A stretch of DNA of 64,000 bases, taken from Hymenobacter frigidus. GTDB lineage: Bacteria; Bacteroidota; Bacteroidia; Cytophagales; Hymenobacteraceae. Each line of letters begins with the position of its first letter. Within the stretch, counting starts at the first letter, position 1. This document shows positions 17,301 through 26,069 of this stretch, piece by piece. The position numbers and the translations under genes were made by a program. The notes under the pieces are model-generated. The model did no database searches. It was not told the DNA's origin and was given only the letters and a program-made list of their open reading frames with translations. The stretch spans positions 1 to 64,000 of the forward strand of contig NZ_BMGY01000018.1 in the NCBI RefSeq assembly GCF_014640435.1. Direction: 5' to 3'.

Positions 17301-17484
17301 CTGGCGCGAGTTTAGGCAAAGCCGTAACTCGTGCCGGGCCATGAGGTGGAGTTTGTAACTCCACTGCCTCAGCGCGGCAAGTTGGCAGTCGCGCCGCCAG
17401 CGGTACCCGGCCATTGTTCTGTTGCGAGGCGCAGCCTCGCCCGAAGGGTTTGTCACGAGTTACGCTCCGCTAAACTTGCGCCAG
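17301..17484. repeat. Imperfect inverted repeat region in a 470-bp spacer
   Basis: The segment 17301-17333 is an imperfect reverse complement of 17454-17484 (matching CTGGCGC..AGTTTA and GTAACTCGTG blocks). Inner hairpins include GCGAGGC / GCCTCGC near 17424-17440 and TGGAGTTTGTAACTCCA. No gene is seen anywhere in 17283-17754. Confidence 0.6.
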
Positions 17485-17754
17485 CGAAGGGTTCCAAACT
17501 CGCGAACCGGAGCAGCTACGAGAGTCTGGAGACTCGTGCCATTGGTTGGCCGGCCGTTACGCGCTGCGCGCTAAACGACGGCCAGCGGTAGTCATGATGG
17601 CGCTTGAGCAGCACTGGCCAGTGCAAGCAAAGCCTAGTGGTAGTTTTGTGTGCCGGACAGATACTGCTAGTACCAACCTCAGAAATATAGCTCGTGTCAG
17701 AGCTAGAATAAAAACGGGTCGTAGATTACGCCAGCTACATTTAAAGCTTCTTTT

Positions 17755-18903
17755 ATGGCTAAGAAAGCCGTTGCGCTCAAGTCGCAGCTCGTTCACATCA
17801 AAGCCCTTGGTGCCGGTAATTCGGCGCTTTCCAAGGCTCAAAGGGAATTTAACCGCCTCACCAAGCGCATTGCTCAGGCCGAAAAAGACGTGACGGCCTA
17901 CCGCGCGGCGGCCACTCTCATGCGCCAGCGGGTGCAGAACGAGTACCGCCCCCTGCAAGCCCGCCACAATGCCGCCCGCGCCGACCTCGTGCGCCAGCTC
18001 GACCACGCCCACGACCACTACAAGCTCACGAAGGGTGAGCGCCATAAAATCGTGGATATGATTGGCAGCGCCTGCTACGACCTGCTCGAACGCGGCCACC
18101 CCGAGCTGCAACCCATCATGGATAAGCATGCGCCGCCGCTCACGGCCCAGGAGGAGGCCGAGGCCGACAGGGAGATTTCCGAAGCCATGAAGGCGCTGTT
18201 CAGTGAGCGGTTTGGCATCGATTTCGACCCGGCGGTCGACGTGAGCACCCAAGCCAAGTTTCAGGCCTACGTGGCTCAGCAGATGGCCCAGCAGCAGGAC
18301 CGCCAAGCGCAGGAAGAAGCCCAGGCCACCGAGCGCCGCGCCAAGCGCAAGAAAAGTCCCAAACAGCAGGCCGCCGAAGACCAGAAGCAGGCCGAAGAGA
18401 AGAATATTACCAAATCGGTGCGCGCGCTCTACATGGATTTGGTGAAGGCCCTGCACCCCGACCGCGAACCCGACGAAGCCGAAAAACTCCGCAAAACCGA
18501 ACTGCTGAAGCAGGTCACCACCGCCTACCAGGCCAACGAGCTGTTGACCCTGCTGCGCCTTCAGCTCGAATTGCAGCGCATTGACCAGAGCCACCTCGAA
18601 AACCTGGCCGAAGACCAGCTCCGCTACTACAACAAGCTGCTGAAGGAGCAGGCTCGCGAACTCGACGAAGCTCTTTACCAGGAACAGATGGATTGGTCGG
18701 GCTTCACGGGCAAGCCGTATTTCTTCACCTCTACGCCCGCCGCGATGGAGTACGACTATCAGAGTCAATTCCAACTGATTAACCTGAAAATAAGGTCGCT
18801 GGAAGCTGAGGTGCTGGCTTTCGGGCACGACCCGGCGGCCCTGAAAATGTTTCTGAAGACCTATCGGATTCCCAAGCCGGGGGTCGGGCCACTGTTCGGG
18901 TAG
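17755..18903 (+). CDS. Cytosolic J-domain protein with long coiled coils
   Basis: The 382-residue protein has a helical N-terminal half, then a Gln/Glu/Lys-rich segment (about 175-220). A J-domain-like region follows from about 222 to 270, with the HPD tripeptide in LVKALHPDREPDE at about residue 234. The HPD loop is what stimulates DnaK ATPase, so a co-chaperone role is plausible. There is no zinc-finger or substrate-binding domain of classical DnaJ. The C-terminal part (AAMEYDYQSQFQLINLKIRS) is unassigned. It stands alone between two repeat-rich spacers. Confidence 0.8.
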   Translation: MAKKAVALKSQLVHIKALGAGNSALSKAQREFNRLTKRIAQAEKDVTAYRAAATLMRQRVQNEYRPLQARHNAARADLVRQLDHAHDHYKLTKGERHKIVDMIGSACYDLLERGHPELQPIMDKHAPPLTAQEEAEADREISEAMKALFSERFGIDFDPAVDVSTQAKFQAYVAQQMAQQQDRQAQEEAQATERRAKRKKSPKQQAAEDQKQAEEKNITKSVRALYMDLVKALHPDREPDEAEKLRKTELLKQVTTAYQANELLTLLRLQLELQRIDQSHLENLAEDQLRYYNKLLKEQARELDEALYQEQMDWSGFTGKPYFFTSTPAAMEYDYQSQFQLINLKIRSLEAEVLAFGHDPAALKMFLKTYRIPKPGVGPLFG

Positions 18904-19050
18904 CGGTAGTAGCGTGGGTATCGGCCGGCATCGGCCGGCATTTGAGTCACTGTAGGCCAACGCTGGAATGGGATTGGCTGCGCCGACCTTGGTTCGTAGT
19001 ACCGTCCTGCGCCTCTAAAGCTGTTTAGAAAGTCAATTTTTTTGAGCGTT

Positions 19051-19149
19051 TGTCATCCTGAGCGCAGCGAAGGACCTTATCACGGCTACAACACGCTTGA
19101 ACGAGACCGTTCAGTTGTGATAAGGTCCTTCGCTGCGCTCAGGATGACA
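19051..19149. repeat. Palindromic repeat, family A (copy 2), perfect 33-bp arms
   Basis: The arms 19051-19083 and 19117-19149 are exact reverse complements over 33 bp, beginning TGTCATCCTGAGCGCAGCGA. The 33-bp loop is unrelated between copies. The element lies in the spacer after the J-domain gene. Confidence 0.95.
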
Positions 19150-19189
19150 GACTTCTTGACTTTCTAGGGCAGCTATTCAGCCAAATGCG

Positions 19190-19216
19190 AAAGCCGCTTC
19201 ACCAGCGGCTTTTTTC
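19190..19216 (+). terminator. Intrinsic terminator upstream of the ABC operon
   Basis: Stem AGCCGCT / AGCGGCT is followed by a run of T. It would stop read-through from the left before the ABC operon promoter. Confidence 0.8.
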
Positions 19217-19267
19217 GTGCCCGAAAAATAACTTCTTCCTCCTGCTCACAAAGTCAAAAACTAGTCG

Positions 19268-19275
19268 TACGTTTG
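19268..19275 (+). promoter_or_regulatory. -7 promoter box TACGTTTG of the ABC operon
   Basis: An exact TAnnTTTG box lies 39 bp before ATG 19315. The predicted transcription start falls inside the adjacent palindromic operator. Confidence 0.7.
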
Positions 19276-19277
19276 TG

Positions 19278-19299
19278 GTGTACTAGAACATTAGTACAC
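19278..19299. promoter_or_regulatory. Palindromic operator GTGTACTA-N6-TAGTACAC
   Basis: Two exact 8-bp arms flank a 6-bp spacer. The site begins two bases after the -7 box, so a bound protein would block initiation. The operon's third gene encodes a YtrA-type GntR regulator, and dyads of this size are typical for that group, so autoregulation is the simplest reading. Confidence 0.75.
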
Positions 19300-19314
19300 T
19301 AAAACAACGAGCAA

Positions 19315-20172
19315 ATGGTTCGCATCCGAAACCTGTATTTTGGGTACTCCAAGCGGGTGCCGCTCTTTCAAGACCTGAGCCTGACGCTGGAGCGCGGGCG
19401 CATCTACGGCCTGTTGGGCAAGAATGGCGCGGGCAAGTCTACGCTGCTCAAGAACATTGTGGGACTAGCGTTTCCGGTGGCGGGCAGTTGCGAGGTGCTG
19501 GGGCAGCCGGCGGCGCGGCGGCTGCCCTCGGTGCTGGCCGACTTATTTTTTCTGCCCGAGGAAGTGGACGTGCCCACCGTGACGGCGGCTCGGTTTGTGG
19601 AGCACACGGCAGGCTTCTACCCCAAGTTCGACCACGAGGCGCTGGCCCGCTACTTGAGCGAGTTTGAAGTACCGGCCCACGCGGTGCTTTCGGCGCTGTC
19701 GTTTGGGCAGCAGAAGAAATTCGTGATTGCCTTCGCGCTGGCCGCCAATACCAGCCTGCTGGTGATGGATGAGCCGACCAACGGCCTCGACATTCCGTCG
19801 AAGGTGCAGTTCCGCAAAATTGTGGCCTCGGCCCTCAGCGACGAGCGTTGTGTTATCATCTCGACCCACCAGGTGCGCGACCTCGAAAGCCTGATTGATA
19901 CTGTGCTGGTGCTGCACGGCCAGCGCATCGTGCTGAACGCCGACCTCGGCGAGCTGGGCGAGCGCCTGCGCTTTGGCAGCGTGCCGGAAGCCGACGATAC
20001 GGCGCTATATGCCGAGCGCACGGCGCTGGGGGCGCAGGTTATCCGGCCCAACCACGGCGGCGTGCCGGAGCGCGTCGATTTGGAATTATTGTTCAATGCC
20101 CTGGTGAGCGAAGCGCCCGCTCTGGCCCATTACCTCACCCAAAACCAGCCCGCTCATGAGTCAGTCCTTTAA
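19315..20172 (+). CDS. ABC transporter ATP-binding protein
   Basis: The 285-residue protein has all ATPase motifs: Walker A GKNGAGKST (35-43), signature LSFGQQKK (128-135, in place of LSGGQ), Walker B LLVMDEPTNGLD (148-159) and the switch histidine in STHQ (185). It is the first gene of a five-gene operon. The next gene is a membrane protein and overlaps its 3' end by 17 bp. A GntR/YtrA-type repressor follows. Such ABC-GntR operons often respond to cell-envelope stress or antibiotics. The cargo here is unknown. Confidence 0.95.
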   Translation: MVRIRNLYFGYSKRVPLFQDLSLTLERGRIYGLLGKNGAGKSTLLKNIVGLAFPVAGSCEVLGQPAARRLPSVLADLFFLPEEVDVPTVTAARFVEHTAGFYPKFDHEALARYLSEFEVPAHAVLSALSFGQQKKFVIAFALAANTSLLVMDEPTNGLDIPSKVQFRKIVASALSDERCVIISTHQVRDLESLIDTVLVLHGQRIVLNADLGELGERLRFGSVPEADDTALYAERTALGAQVIRPNHGGVPERVDLELLFNALVSEAPALAHYLTQNQPAHESVL

Positions 20173-20932
20173 TTTCGTGCGTTTCGGGCGCTTGTTTCGG
20201 AAGCACACGGCCGAGCATTTGCGGGGCTACCTGCTGGCTACGGCGGTGCTGCTGGGCGGCATCGGGTTGGTGCTGGGCTACGTGGCGTATTTGAACACGC
20301 AGGCCATGAGCGCATCGGCGCAGGCCATTGTGTTCATTATGGGGCTGCTGAGTTCGGGGGCGTTTTTTACCAGCACGGTGCTGGCCCCGTTTGGACCGCC
20401 GCGGCAGGCCACGTCGGCACTGCTGCTGCCAGCTTCGCACTGGGAAAAATACCTGGTGGCCTGGCTCTACGCGTTGCCGATTTTCGTGGTCGTGTACACC
20501 GGCTGTTTTTACCTGATGGATGCGCTGGTGCTGCAGCTCGACGACTGGGCCGGTCCGAAGCCCGATTTGGTGCCGCTGTTTTCCGGTCAGGAGAAGCTGT
20601 ACACGGGCCTAATGGCCTATGCGGTGCTGAACGCGGTGTTTTTGTGGGGCAGTATTTACTTCACCAAACAGCAATTTATCCGCACGGCATTTGGGGTACT
20701 GCTGGGGCTGGTGGTGGTGCTGGTGCTGAATTTTCAGGTGGTGCAAGCGCTGGTGGGCCGCAAGGTCGAGTCGGTACTGCCGTTTTCGGGGCTGGTGCTG
20801 CGCGAAGGCAAGGCCATTGAGTCGCTGGACCTGCCGCCGGGGCAGGGTGCCTGGCTCGTGCTGGTGCCCGTGGGCCTGATGCTCCTGGGTTGGGCCGGGG
20901 CCTACGCCCGCCTCACCGAAAAGCAGATTTAA
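20156..20932 (+). CDS. ABC-2-type membrane permease
   Basis: The 258-residue protein shows about six hydrophobic segments (for example LATAVLLGGIGLVLGYVAYL near 27-46 and the last, LVLVPVGLMLLGWAGAYA). It has no ATPase or solute-binding motif. Its ATG lies inside the end of the ATP-binding gene, so it is very likely the membrane partner. It may act as a homodimer with two ATPase subunits. The substrate is unknown. Confidence 0.85.
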   Translation: MSQSFNFVRFGRLFRKHTAEHLRGYLLATAVLLGGIGLVLGYVAYLNTQAMSASAQAIVFIMGLLSSGAFFTSTVLAPFGPPRQATSALLLPASHWEKYLVAWLYALPIFVVVYTGCFYLMDALVLQLDDWAGPKPDLVPLFSGQEKLYTGLMAYAVLNAVFLWGSIYFTKQQFIRTAFGVLLGLVVVLVLNFQVVQALVGRKVESVLPFSGLVLREGKAIESLDLPPGQGAWLVLVPVGLMLLGWAGAYARLTEKQI

Positions 20933-20944
20933 ACCGATTTACGC

Positions 20945-21325
20945 ATGGATTTTAAAAACAACGAAGCCATCTACCTGCAAATTGCCGGGTACGTGAGCGA
21001 GCTGATTTTGCGCGGCAAGTGGCCGCCCGATTTCAAGATTCCGTCGGTGCGCGAACTGGCGGCCGACCTGCAAGTGAACCCCAACACGGTGATGCGGACC
21101 TACGAGCTGCTGCAAAGCCAGGAGGTGCTGTATAACAAGCGCGGCATCGGCTTTTTTGTGGCCCCGGCCGCCGCCGAGCAGGTGCTGGCCCAGCGCCGCG
21201 AGCGGTTCCTGACCCAGGAGCTGCCCGACGTATTTGCCACCATGCGGCTGCTCGGCATTGGCCTGCCCGAAGTGCAGCGCCGCTACGAAGAATTCAACCA
21301 GACCCAACCTATTTCTGCAAGCTAA
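20945..21325 (+). CDS. GntR-family regulator, YtrA subfamily
   Basis: The 126-residue protein has an N-terminal winged helix: IYLQIAGYVSELILRGKWPP, then KIPSVRELAADLQVNPNTVMRTYELLQ with the recognition helix, and the wing GIGFFVAP. The C-terminal part is only about 50 residues and helical. This short form defines the YtrA subfamily, which usually represses a linked ABC transporter operon. The dyad at 19278-19299 is the likely operator. It lies 12 bp after the permease gene. Confidence 0.93.
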   Translation: MDFKNNEAIYLQIAGYVSELILRGKWPPDFKIPSVRELAADLQVNPNTVMRTYELLQSQEVLYNKRGIGFFVAPAAAEQVLAQRRERFLTQELPDVFATMRLLGIGLPEVQRRYEEFNQTQPISAS

Positions 21326-21330
21326 ATAGT

Positions 21331-22056
21331 ATGAAAACCAGTAGTAAAATCTTCGTCGCCACGTTGCTGCTCTTGTTCGGCTCGCTCACGGCCTACAACA
21401 TGGCCCTGCGCCACGAATTTCGTCAGGGCACCTACAAAGACCCGCTGCACAACTACACCACGCTGGCCCTGCGTGACTTTGAGGCCGTGACCGTGCCATC
21501 GGCCAGTGGGTTGGATGTGAAAATCGTGGCTGGCCCCTTTGCCGTGCGGGTGAATAAGAAAGCGGCCGATTTCGTGCGCGTGACCCAGCGCGGCCGGCAG
21601 CTGCTCGTCACGCTGAACTACCCCCAGGAGCCGCAGTACCTGGGCCGCCAGGACGCGGTAGTCATTTCCTGCCCGCGCCTCGCTAATCTCACCACCGAGG
21701 GCACTTACACCGTGGCCGGCCGGCCGCCGCTCGACCAGCTCCAAACCGGTGGCACGGTGCTGGTGCAGGGTTTCCGGCAGGATAGCCTGACGCTGCGCCA
21801 GCACCGGAGCAGCCAAATCCGGCTGGAGGGCAACACGCTGGGCTGGCTGCGGGCCGTGGCCGGCACCCGCCCCGGCAGCGGTCCGGAGCTGCAAATTGGC
21901 CCAGACAACCGCATTCAGGCCGCCGATTTGACCATCGGCCACCAGGGGCGGCTGGACCTGGCCACGGCCATCCCGCATCTGCGTCAGCAGTTTTCGGACA
22001 GCGCGACGGTGACGTTTTCCGGGGCGGCGGTGCGCGGGCTGAGCACCGCGAAATAG
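21331..22056 (+). CDS. Secreted DUF2807-like (GIN-domain) protein
   Basis: The 241-residue protein has an N-terminal hydrophobic segment (IFVATLLLLFGSLTAYN), then short beta-rich repeats such as EAVTVPSASGLDVKIVAG and LANLTTEGTYTVAGRPP. The pattern of stacked short strands resembles the head-GIN / DUF2807 beta-helix family of Bacteroidota surface or periplasmic proteins. Assignment is moderate. It starts 5 bp after the GntR gene, so it is co-regulated with the transporter. It may sense or shield the envelope, but that is inference. Confidence 0.7.
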   Translation: MKTSSKIFVATLLLLFGSLTAYNMALRHEFRQGTYKDPLHNYTTLALRDFEAVTVPSASGLDVKIVAGPFAVRVNKKAADFVRVTQRGRQLLVTLNYPQEPQYLGRQDAVVISCPRLANLTTEGTYTVAGRPPLDQLQTGGTVLVQGFRQDSLTLRQHRSSQIRLEGNTLGWLRAVAGTRPGSGPELQIGPDNRIQAADLTIGHQGRLDLATAIPHLRQQFSDSATVTFSGAAVRGLSTAK

Positions 22057-22067
22057 CATTGCCTGCC

Positions 22068-22382
22068 ATGACCCGTCAGGCCCTGAAACGTTCGCTGCTG
22101 CTGGCGGGCCTGTTGCTGCTGGCCTGGGACTGGAACCGCCTGCGCGTGGTCATCAACCTGCCGGCCGTCCCCGAAGCCACGTCGGCACTCTACCAAAGCC
22201 GGCTCTGGGAAGTGGTGGGGGCCGTGCTGTTCGCCTACACGGCCGGGTACCGCGCGTTCGTCGACACGTACAACTTCCTGTTGTGGTTCGCCATCTGCGT
22301 GTTTGTGGGCGGGGTAGGTGGCCTGGTGGTTTGGCGGCGGCACCGTCCCGCCAGGCTTGGAACTTCGGTAGGGCAACCGTAA
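22068..22382 (+). CDS. Small membrane protein, last gene of the ABC operon
   Basis: I prefer ATG 22068 (MTRQALKRSLLLAG) to an upstream TTG. The 104-residue product has a first hydrophobic segment at about 9-20 (SLLLAGLLLLAW) and a second long one at about 70-90 (FLLWFAICVFVGGVGGLVVW). The tail is basic. No family is recognised. It is 11 bp after the previous gene and converges on the helicase gene, so it closes the operon. Confidence 0.65.
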   Translation: MTRQALKRSLLLAGLLLLAWDWNRLRVVINLPAVPEATSALYQSRLWEVVGAVLFAYTAGYRAFVDTYNFLLWFAICVFVGGVGGLVVWRRHRPARLGTSVGQP

Positions 22383-22408
22383 GCCCGTTTCAAAGGTGCG
22401 CCGCCCGC

Positions 22409-24562
22409 TCACTCGGCTGCCGCCGGAATAGCTGAGCACAGGCGGGTATCGCGCAGGAAATTCTGGGTGCCCGCCACATCATAATACCGCTCCTTCAGCA
22501 CGGCTACTTGCAGCGGTCGGGGCAGGGCCGCGCCCCACTTGGCGAAGTCGATGAGGCCGGGCGTGGCGGCTAGGGCCTGGGCGATGTGAAAATCGATGTC
22601 ATCGGCAAACAGGCGCAGCTGCGCGAACAGGGCCGGCAGCAGGGCCGGGGCCACGGCCAGCGTGAAGCTGCTTTCGCGCTCATCGGTACTGAACGCTACT
22701 TCGGCGGCTTCGAGCAGCAGGGCCAGGCCGCGGTTGACGCGGGTGCCGGCGAAGGTGTAGAGCTTTACCTCGCCGCCGCTTTTGGCCAGCACCGGGCGCT
22801 CGTGCGTGGGCACGGCGGGCAGGCCAAACCCGGCAAATGTGCGCCGCAGCACGCGCAGGGCCTCCTGGCTGGCGGCATCCAGCTCGGAGTGCTGGCTGTC
22901 GGAAGCGAGCAGGTGCAGCATTTTTTCGCGGATGCGCGGGTGCACCGTGCCGCCGCCGCCGAAGAAAAGGGGTTTCTTGCCATCGTTGGCCGGCACTACT
23001 TCGATGCGCTTGGCCGCGAAGTCCACTTCCTTTATTTTCCAGGTGCGGGCGGCCAGGAGCAGGTTTTCCTGCTCCTGCACCTGGGGCGAATAGGGAATTT
23101 CGCCCACGGTTTTGCCCGCGTAGAATACTTTGAGGGCCGGCTCGCTGCGAAACATACTGTAGAAGTCGCGGCCATTGACCACAAATTCGCCCTCAACCCC
23201 CACAATTAGCTCCGGCCCCAGGGCTTCGAGCCAGTCGCGGGCCAGCAGTTCGTTCAGCATTGCATTAATATCGGCGGGAATAATTTCGGCAAACACCGGG
23301 TTGGCCCGCAGCCGCCGAACCAGCTCGGCCCGGCCCACGCCCGATAGCTCCTTGGTGATGGCCAGCGCCTGGTGCAGCAGCAAATCGTGGGGCTGGCGGG
23401 CCTGCCGCAGCGGCTCCACGAAGCCTTCCTGGTAGAGCAGCCAGCAGGCCAGCGACTGCAACAGGCTCCACGGGTGGGTGGCGTAAAGCAGCAGCTGGCT
23501 GGGTTCGCCGTCGCGCCGCCCGCTGCGCCCCACCCGCTGAATGAGCGAGGTAATGGACTGGGCCGTATCGATTTGCACCACCTTATCGACCGAGCCAATG
23601 TCAATACCCAACTCTAGGGTTGAGGTGCAGGCGATGCAAAAGGGTAGGCGCTGGTTGTTTTTAGCAAAATACTCCACGTACTCGCGCACTTCCTTATCGA
23701 CCGACGAATGGTGCGAAAAGTAGTTGGCGTGGCCCTGCACGCGGTCGGCAATCTGGCGCAGCTTCACGGCGATGAATTCGGCCAGGCCCCGACTGTTCGG
23801 AAAAATAAGGGCCTTGCTGGTGCTGGTTTGCTTGTAGAGGTCCTTGAGCAGGTCGAGCGGCAGGTCGCTGGCTCCTTTTTCGGGGGCGAAATAGCGGAAC
23901 TGCGTCCGCATTTCCTGGGCAGTGCGGTCGAGCAGCACCTTCGTGCGTTCCGGCTCGCCGGTGAAGCGCTTGGCCTCGGCGTAGTCGCCGATGGTGGCCG
24001 ACAGCCCCACCACCGCAAACCGCGCCCGGTTCACAGCCGCTAGCCGGGCCAGCAAGGCCTGCAAGTGCAGCCCCCGGTCGGTACCCAGAAAGGCGTGAAT
24101 CTCATCAATTACCACGTATTGCAGCCCCGCGAACAAGGTTTTGACGTGGTAGGGCGCATTGGTGAACATGGCTTCCAGCGATTCCGGCGTGATGAGCACG
24201 ATGCCGGCCGGCTGTCGCAACAGCCGTTGCTTCTGGCCCCGGCTGGCCTCGCCGTGCCACTTGGTCACGGGCACGTCGAGGTACTGGCACAGCTGCTCGA
24301 TGCGCTGAAACTGGTCGTTAATCAGGGCAATGAGTGGCGACACGTAGAGTACGGCCACGCCCAGCCGCCCAAAATCAACCTTCGACAAAATGGGCAAAAA
24401 GGCCGCTTCCGTCTTGCCCGAAGCCGTGCGCGAGGCCAGGATAAAATTATCATCCGAACCTGTAATGTGCTCAATGGCCGCCGCCTGAATGGGCCGCAGC
24501 GCCTCCCAGCGCCGGTCGCGGATGTAGCGCCGGATAGGCTCAGAGAGCAGGTCGAAGGCCAT
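22409..24562 (-). CDS. SF2 DEAD/DEAH helicase, BrxHI-like
   Basis: The start is ATG 24562 (MAFDLLSEPIRRYIRD), because upstream codons read through a repeat. The 717-residue protein carries the motif set of Lhr/BrxHI-like SF2 helicases: LRPIQ (22-26), Walker A ASRTASGKTE (43-52), VIDEIHAF (151-158), GLSATIGD (186-193), TSTLELGIDIG (313-323) and QRVGRSGRR (342-350). The roughly 300-residue C-terminal part is family-specific. It follows the BrxD-like ATPase and TerB-C genes. BrxHI with BrxD is known from type 2 BREX, but no other BREX gene is present here. Confidence 0.9.
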   Translation of the reverse strand: MAFDLLSEPIRRYIRDRRWEALRPIQAAAIEHITGSDDNFILASRTASGKTEAAFLPILSKVDFGRLGVAVLYVSPLIALINDQFQRIEQLCQYLDVPVTKWHGEASRGQKQRLLRQPAGIVLITPESLEAMFTNAPYHVKTLFAGLQYVVIDEIHAFLGTDRGLHLQALLARLAAVNRARFAVVGLSATIGDYAEAKRFTGEPERTKVLLDRTAQEMRTQFRYFAPEKGASDLPLDLLKDLYKQTSTSKALIFPNSRGLAEFIAVKLRQIADRVQGHANYFSHHSSVDKEVREYVEYFAKNNQRLPFCIACTSTLELGIDIGSVDKVVQIDTAQSITSLIQRVGRSGRRDGEPSQLLLYATHPWSLLQSLACWLLYQEGFVEPLRQARQPHDLLLHQALAITKELSGVGRAELVRRLRANPVFAEIIPADINAMLNELLARDWLEALGPELIVGVEGEFVVNGRDFYSMFRSEPALKVFYAGKTVGEIPYSPQVQEQENLLLAARTWKIKEVDFAAKRIEVVPANDGKKPLFFGGGGTVHPRIREKMLHLLASDSQHSELDAASQEALRVLRRTFAGFGLPAVPTHERPVLAKSGGEVKLYTFAGTRVNRGLALLLEAAEVAFSTDERESSFTLAVAPALLPALFAQLRLFADDIDFHIAQALAATPGLIDFAKWGAALPRPLQVAVLKERYYDVAGTQNFLRDTRLCSAIPAAAE

Positions 24563-24569
24563 GTGGGAT

Positions 24570-24745
24570 GTAGCGCGGACTTTGCGAGTCCGCGAATAAT
24601 GAGGTGGTAACCGATGTACTATTGCGAATGTCGTGCGCCACAGACTCACCTTACCGGCGGTTCGCGGCTACGTGCTGTGCGCTGAACTGCGGCCAGTTCG
24701 CGGCGTGGAATTAGCGGGTACTCGCGAACTAAAAATCCGCGTTAC
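24570..24745. repeat. Divergent palindromic repeat, family B, between brxD-like gene and helicase
   Basis: GTAGCGCGGACTTTGCGAGT.. at 24570-24594 is related to the reverse complement of ..AAAAATCCGCGTTAC ending at 24745. The terminal GTTAC overlaps the TAA stop (24742-24744) of the ATPase gene. The spacer 24563-24741 has no gene. Confidence 0.55.
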
Positions 24746-26067
24746 AGCACGTCAATCCCGTCCACCAAGGCATCCACGGCCGACTCGTTGGGGCGCTCGT
24801 CGTGGATTTGAATCTCGCCAAACAGCTTTTTCTTATTCAGGCCCGGATTCTGGCGCAGCAAACTCAGGATGTTGAGAAAGTCGCGGATAACCTCGCGCGG
24901 GGTCAGAAATTCGCTGGCCCCCGGCTTGTTAAACATTTCTTCCATGAAGGCGTGAATGTCGGCATCAGAAATGGCCAATTGGGAGCCGTAATTGAAATCA
25001 AAAATCTCCTTCAGCTTTTGCAGCAGCACGAATACCTCGTTGTGAGTGAGCGGTAGGAGGCGAATAACGGGCTGCGCGAAATCGCGTAAGTCACTGGTTT
25101 CAAATTTATTGGTTTCTAGGCGCGACTTCAGGGCCTGGTAGCTGAAGAGGCCGCGCCGCTCGTTTTCGAGCACCTCGCGGGTGCCGGCGAAATTGATAAA
25201 GAAGTTGCTGATTTTCCCCTGAAAACAGTCGTTGTAAATGGTCAGAATCTTTTCGTAATTCTTGTCCCGCATCGGCCCGGTCGAAATTTTATACAGGTTG
25301 ATGGCTTCGTCGAGGTTAATCATGAAGCCGCTGTAGCCGATGCTCACGAATAGCCGGCAGAAGTTCTTGAGCATATCGTAGAAATTCAGGTCGTTGATGA
25401 TTTCGCGCACGCCCAAGTCCTGCCGGGCCTCGGTTTTGGTGCGGTACTCGCCCTTGAGCCACTTCAGGGCGTGGCGGCGCAGCAGGTCATCGTCCGTGAT
25501 GTAGCCCTCGTAGTACTTCATTACCACGGTGCCAAAGTCGAAACCGCCCACGTCGGTCAGCTCCTGAATGGTCTGCATAATGGCAGCCTGCACCTTGGGC
25601 AGGTGCTTCTTGTCGCGGATGTCGGTTAGGGCAATGCCGTGTTGCTCACTGGTTTTGGTGAGTACCTGCTCAATCCACTTCTCAAGCAGGGTGGCCAGCG
25701 CCCCGCCCTCGGGCTTGGTCTGGATGGCGATATTGTCCATTATGGCCGCGTAGAGGGCCACGGCCTTACCATCGTTGGCGTAGAGGCGATTATCGGGGGT
25801 AAAGTCGGCATTGGCCACCACGAATTTCTGCTTCAGGGCCACCGTATTCAGCAAATGCAGCATAAACGACTTGCCTGAGCCGAAGTCGCCAATCCAGAAC
25901 TTGACCATGCTGTGGCCGTTTTTTACGTCGCTCAGCGCCTGCACGAAGGCCTCGATTTCGGGCGCGCGGCCCACCGTAATGTGCTGCACGCCCAACTTGG
26001 GCACTACGCCGCCCAGCAGCGAGTTGATAATGGCCGTGGCTTCCTTGGGTTTGATGTTATCCAACAT
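24742..26067 (-). CDS. P-loop ATPase, BrxD / DUF2791-like
   Basis: The 441-residue protein opens MLDNIKPKEATAIINSLLGG and has Walker A WIGDFGSGKSFML (58-70), Walker B GFMINLDEA (247-255), and a GTREVLENERRGL segment near 295 as in AAA-type sensor regions. A C-terminal winged-helix-like region follows (LTPREVIRDFLNILSLLRQN). The organisation matches the BrxD/DUF2791 ATPases of BREX type 2 and related loci. It lies 2 bp after the TerB-C gene and precedes the helicase, so the three are probably one operon. Its biochemical role is unknown; loading of the helicase on DNA is a reasonable guess. Confidence 0.9.
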   Translation of the reverse strand: MLDNIKPKEATAIINSLLGGVVPKLGVQHITVGRAPEIEAFVQALSDVKNGHSMVKFWIGDFGSGKSFMLHLLNTVALKQKFVVANADFTPDNRLYANDGKAVALYAAIMDNIAIQTKPEGGALATLLEKWIEQVLTKTSEQHGIALTDIRDKKHLPKVQAAIMQTIQELTDVGGFDFGTVVMKYYEGYITDDDLLRRHALKWLKGEYRTKTEARQDLGVREIINDLNFYDMLKNFCRLFVSIGYSGFMINLDEAINLYKISTGPMRDKNYEKILTIYNDCFQGKISNFFINFAGTREVLENERRGLFSYQALKSRLETNKFETSDLRDFAQPVIRLLPLTHNEVFVLLQKLKEIFDFNYGSQLAISDADIHAFMEEMFNKPGASEFLTPREVIRDFLNILSLLRQNPGLNKKKLFGEIQIHDERPNESAVDALVDGIDVL

Positions 26068-26069
26068 AT

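Noticed and set aside
17557..18960. 467-codon minus-strand frame opposite the J-domain gene
   Set aside because: It is low-complexity Leu/Gly/Val sequence mirroring the real gene on the other strand, which has HPD and native codon use.
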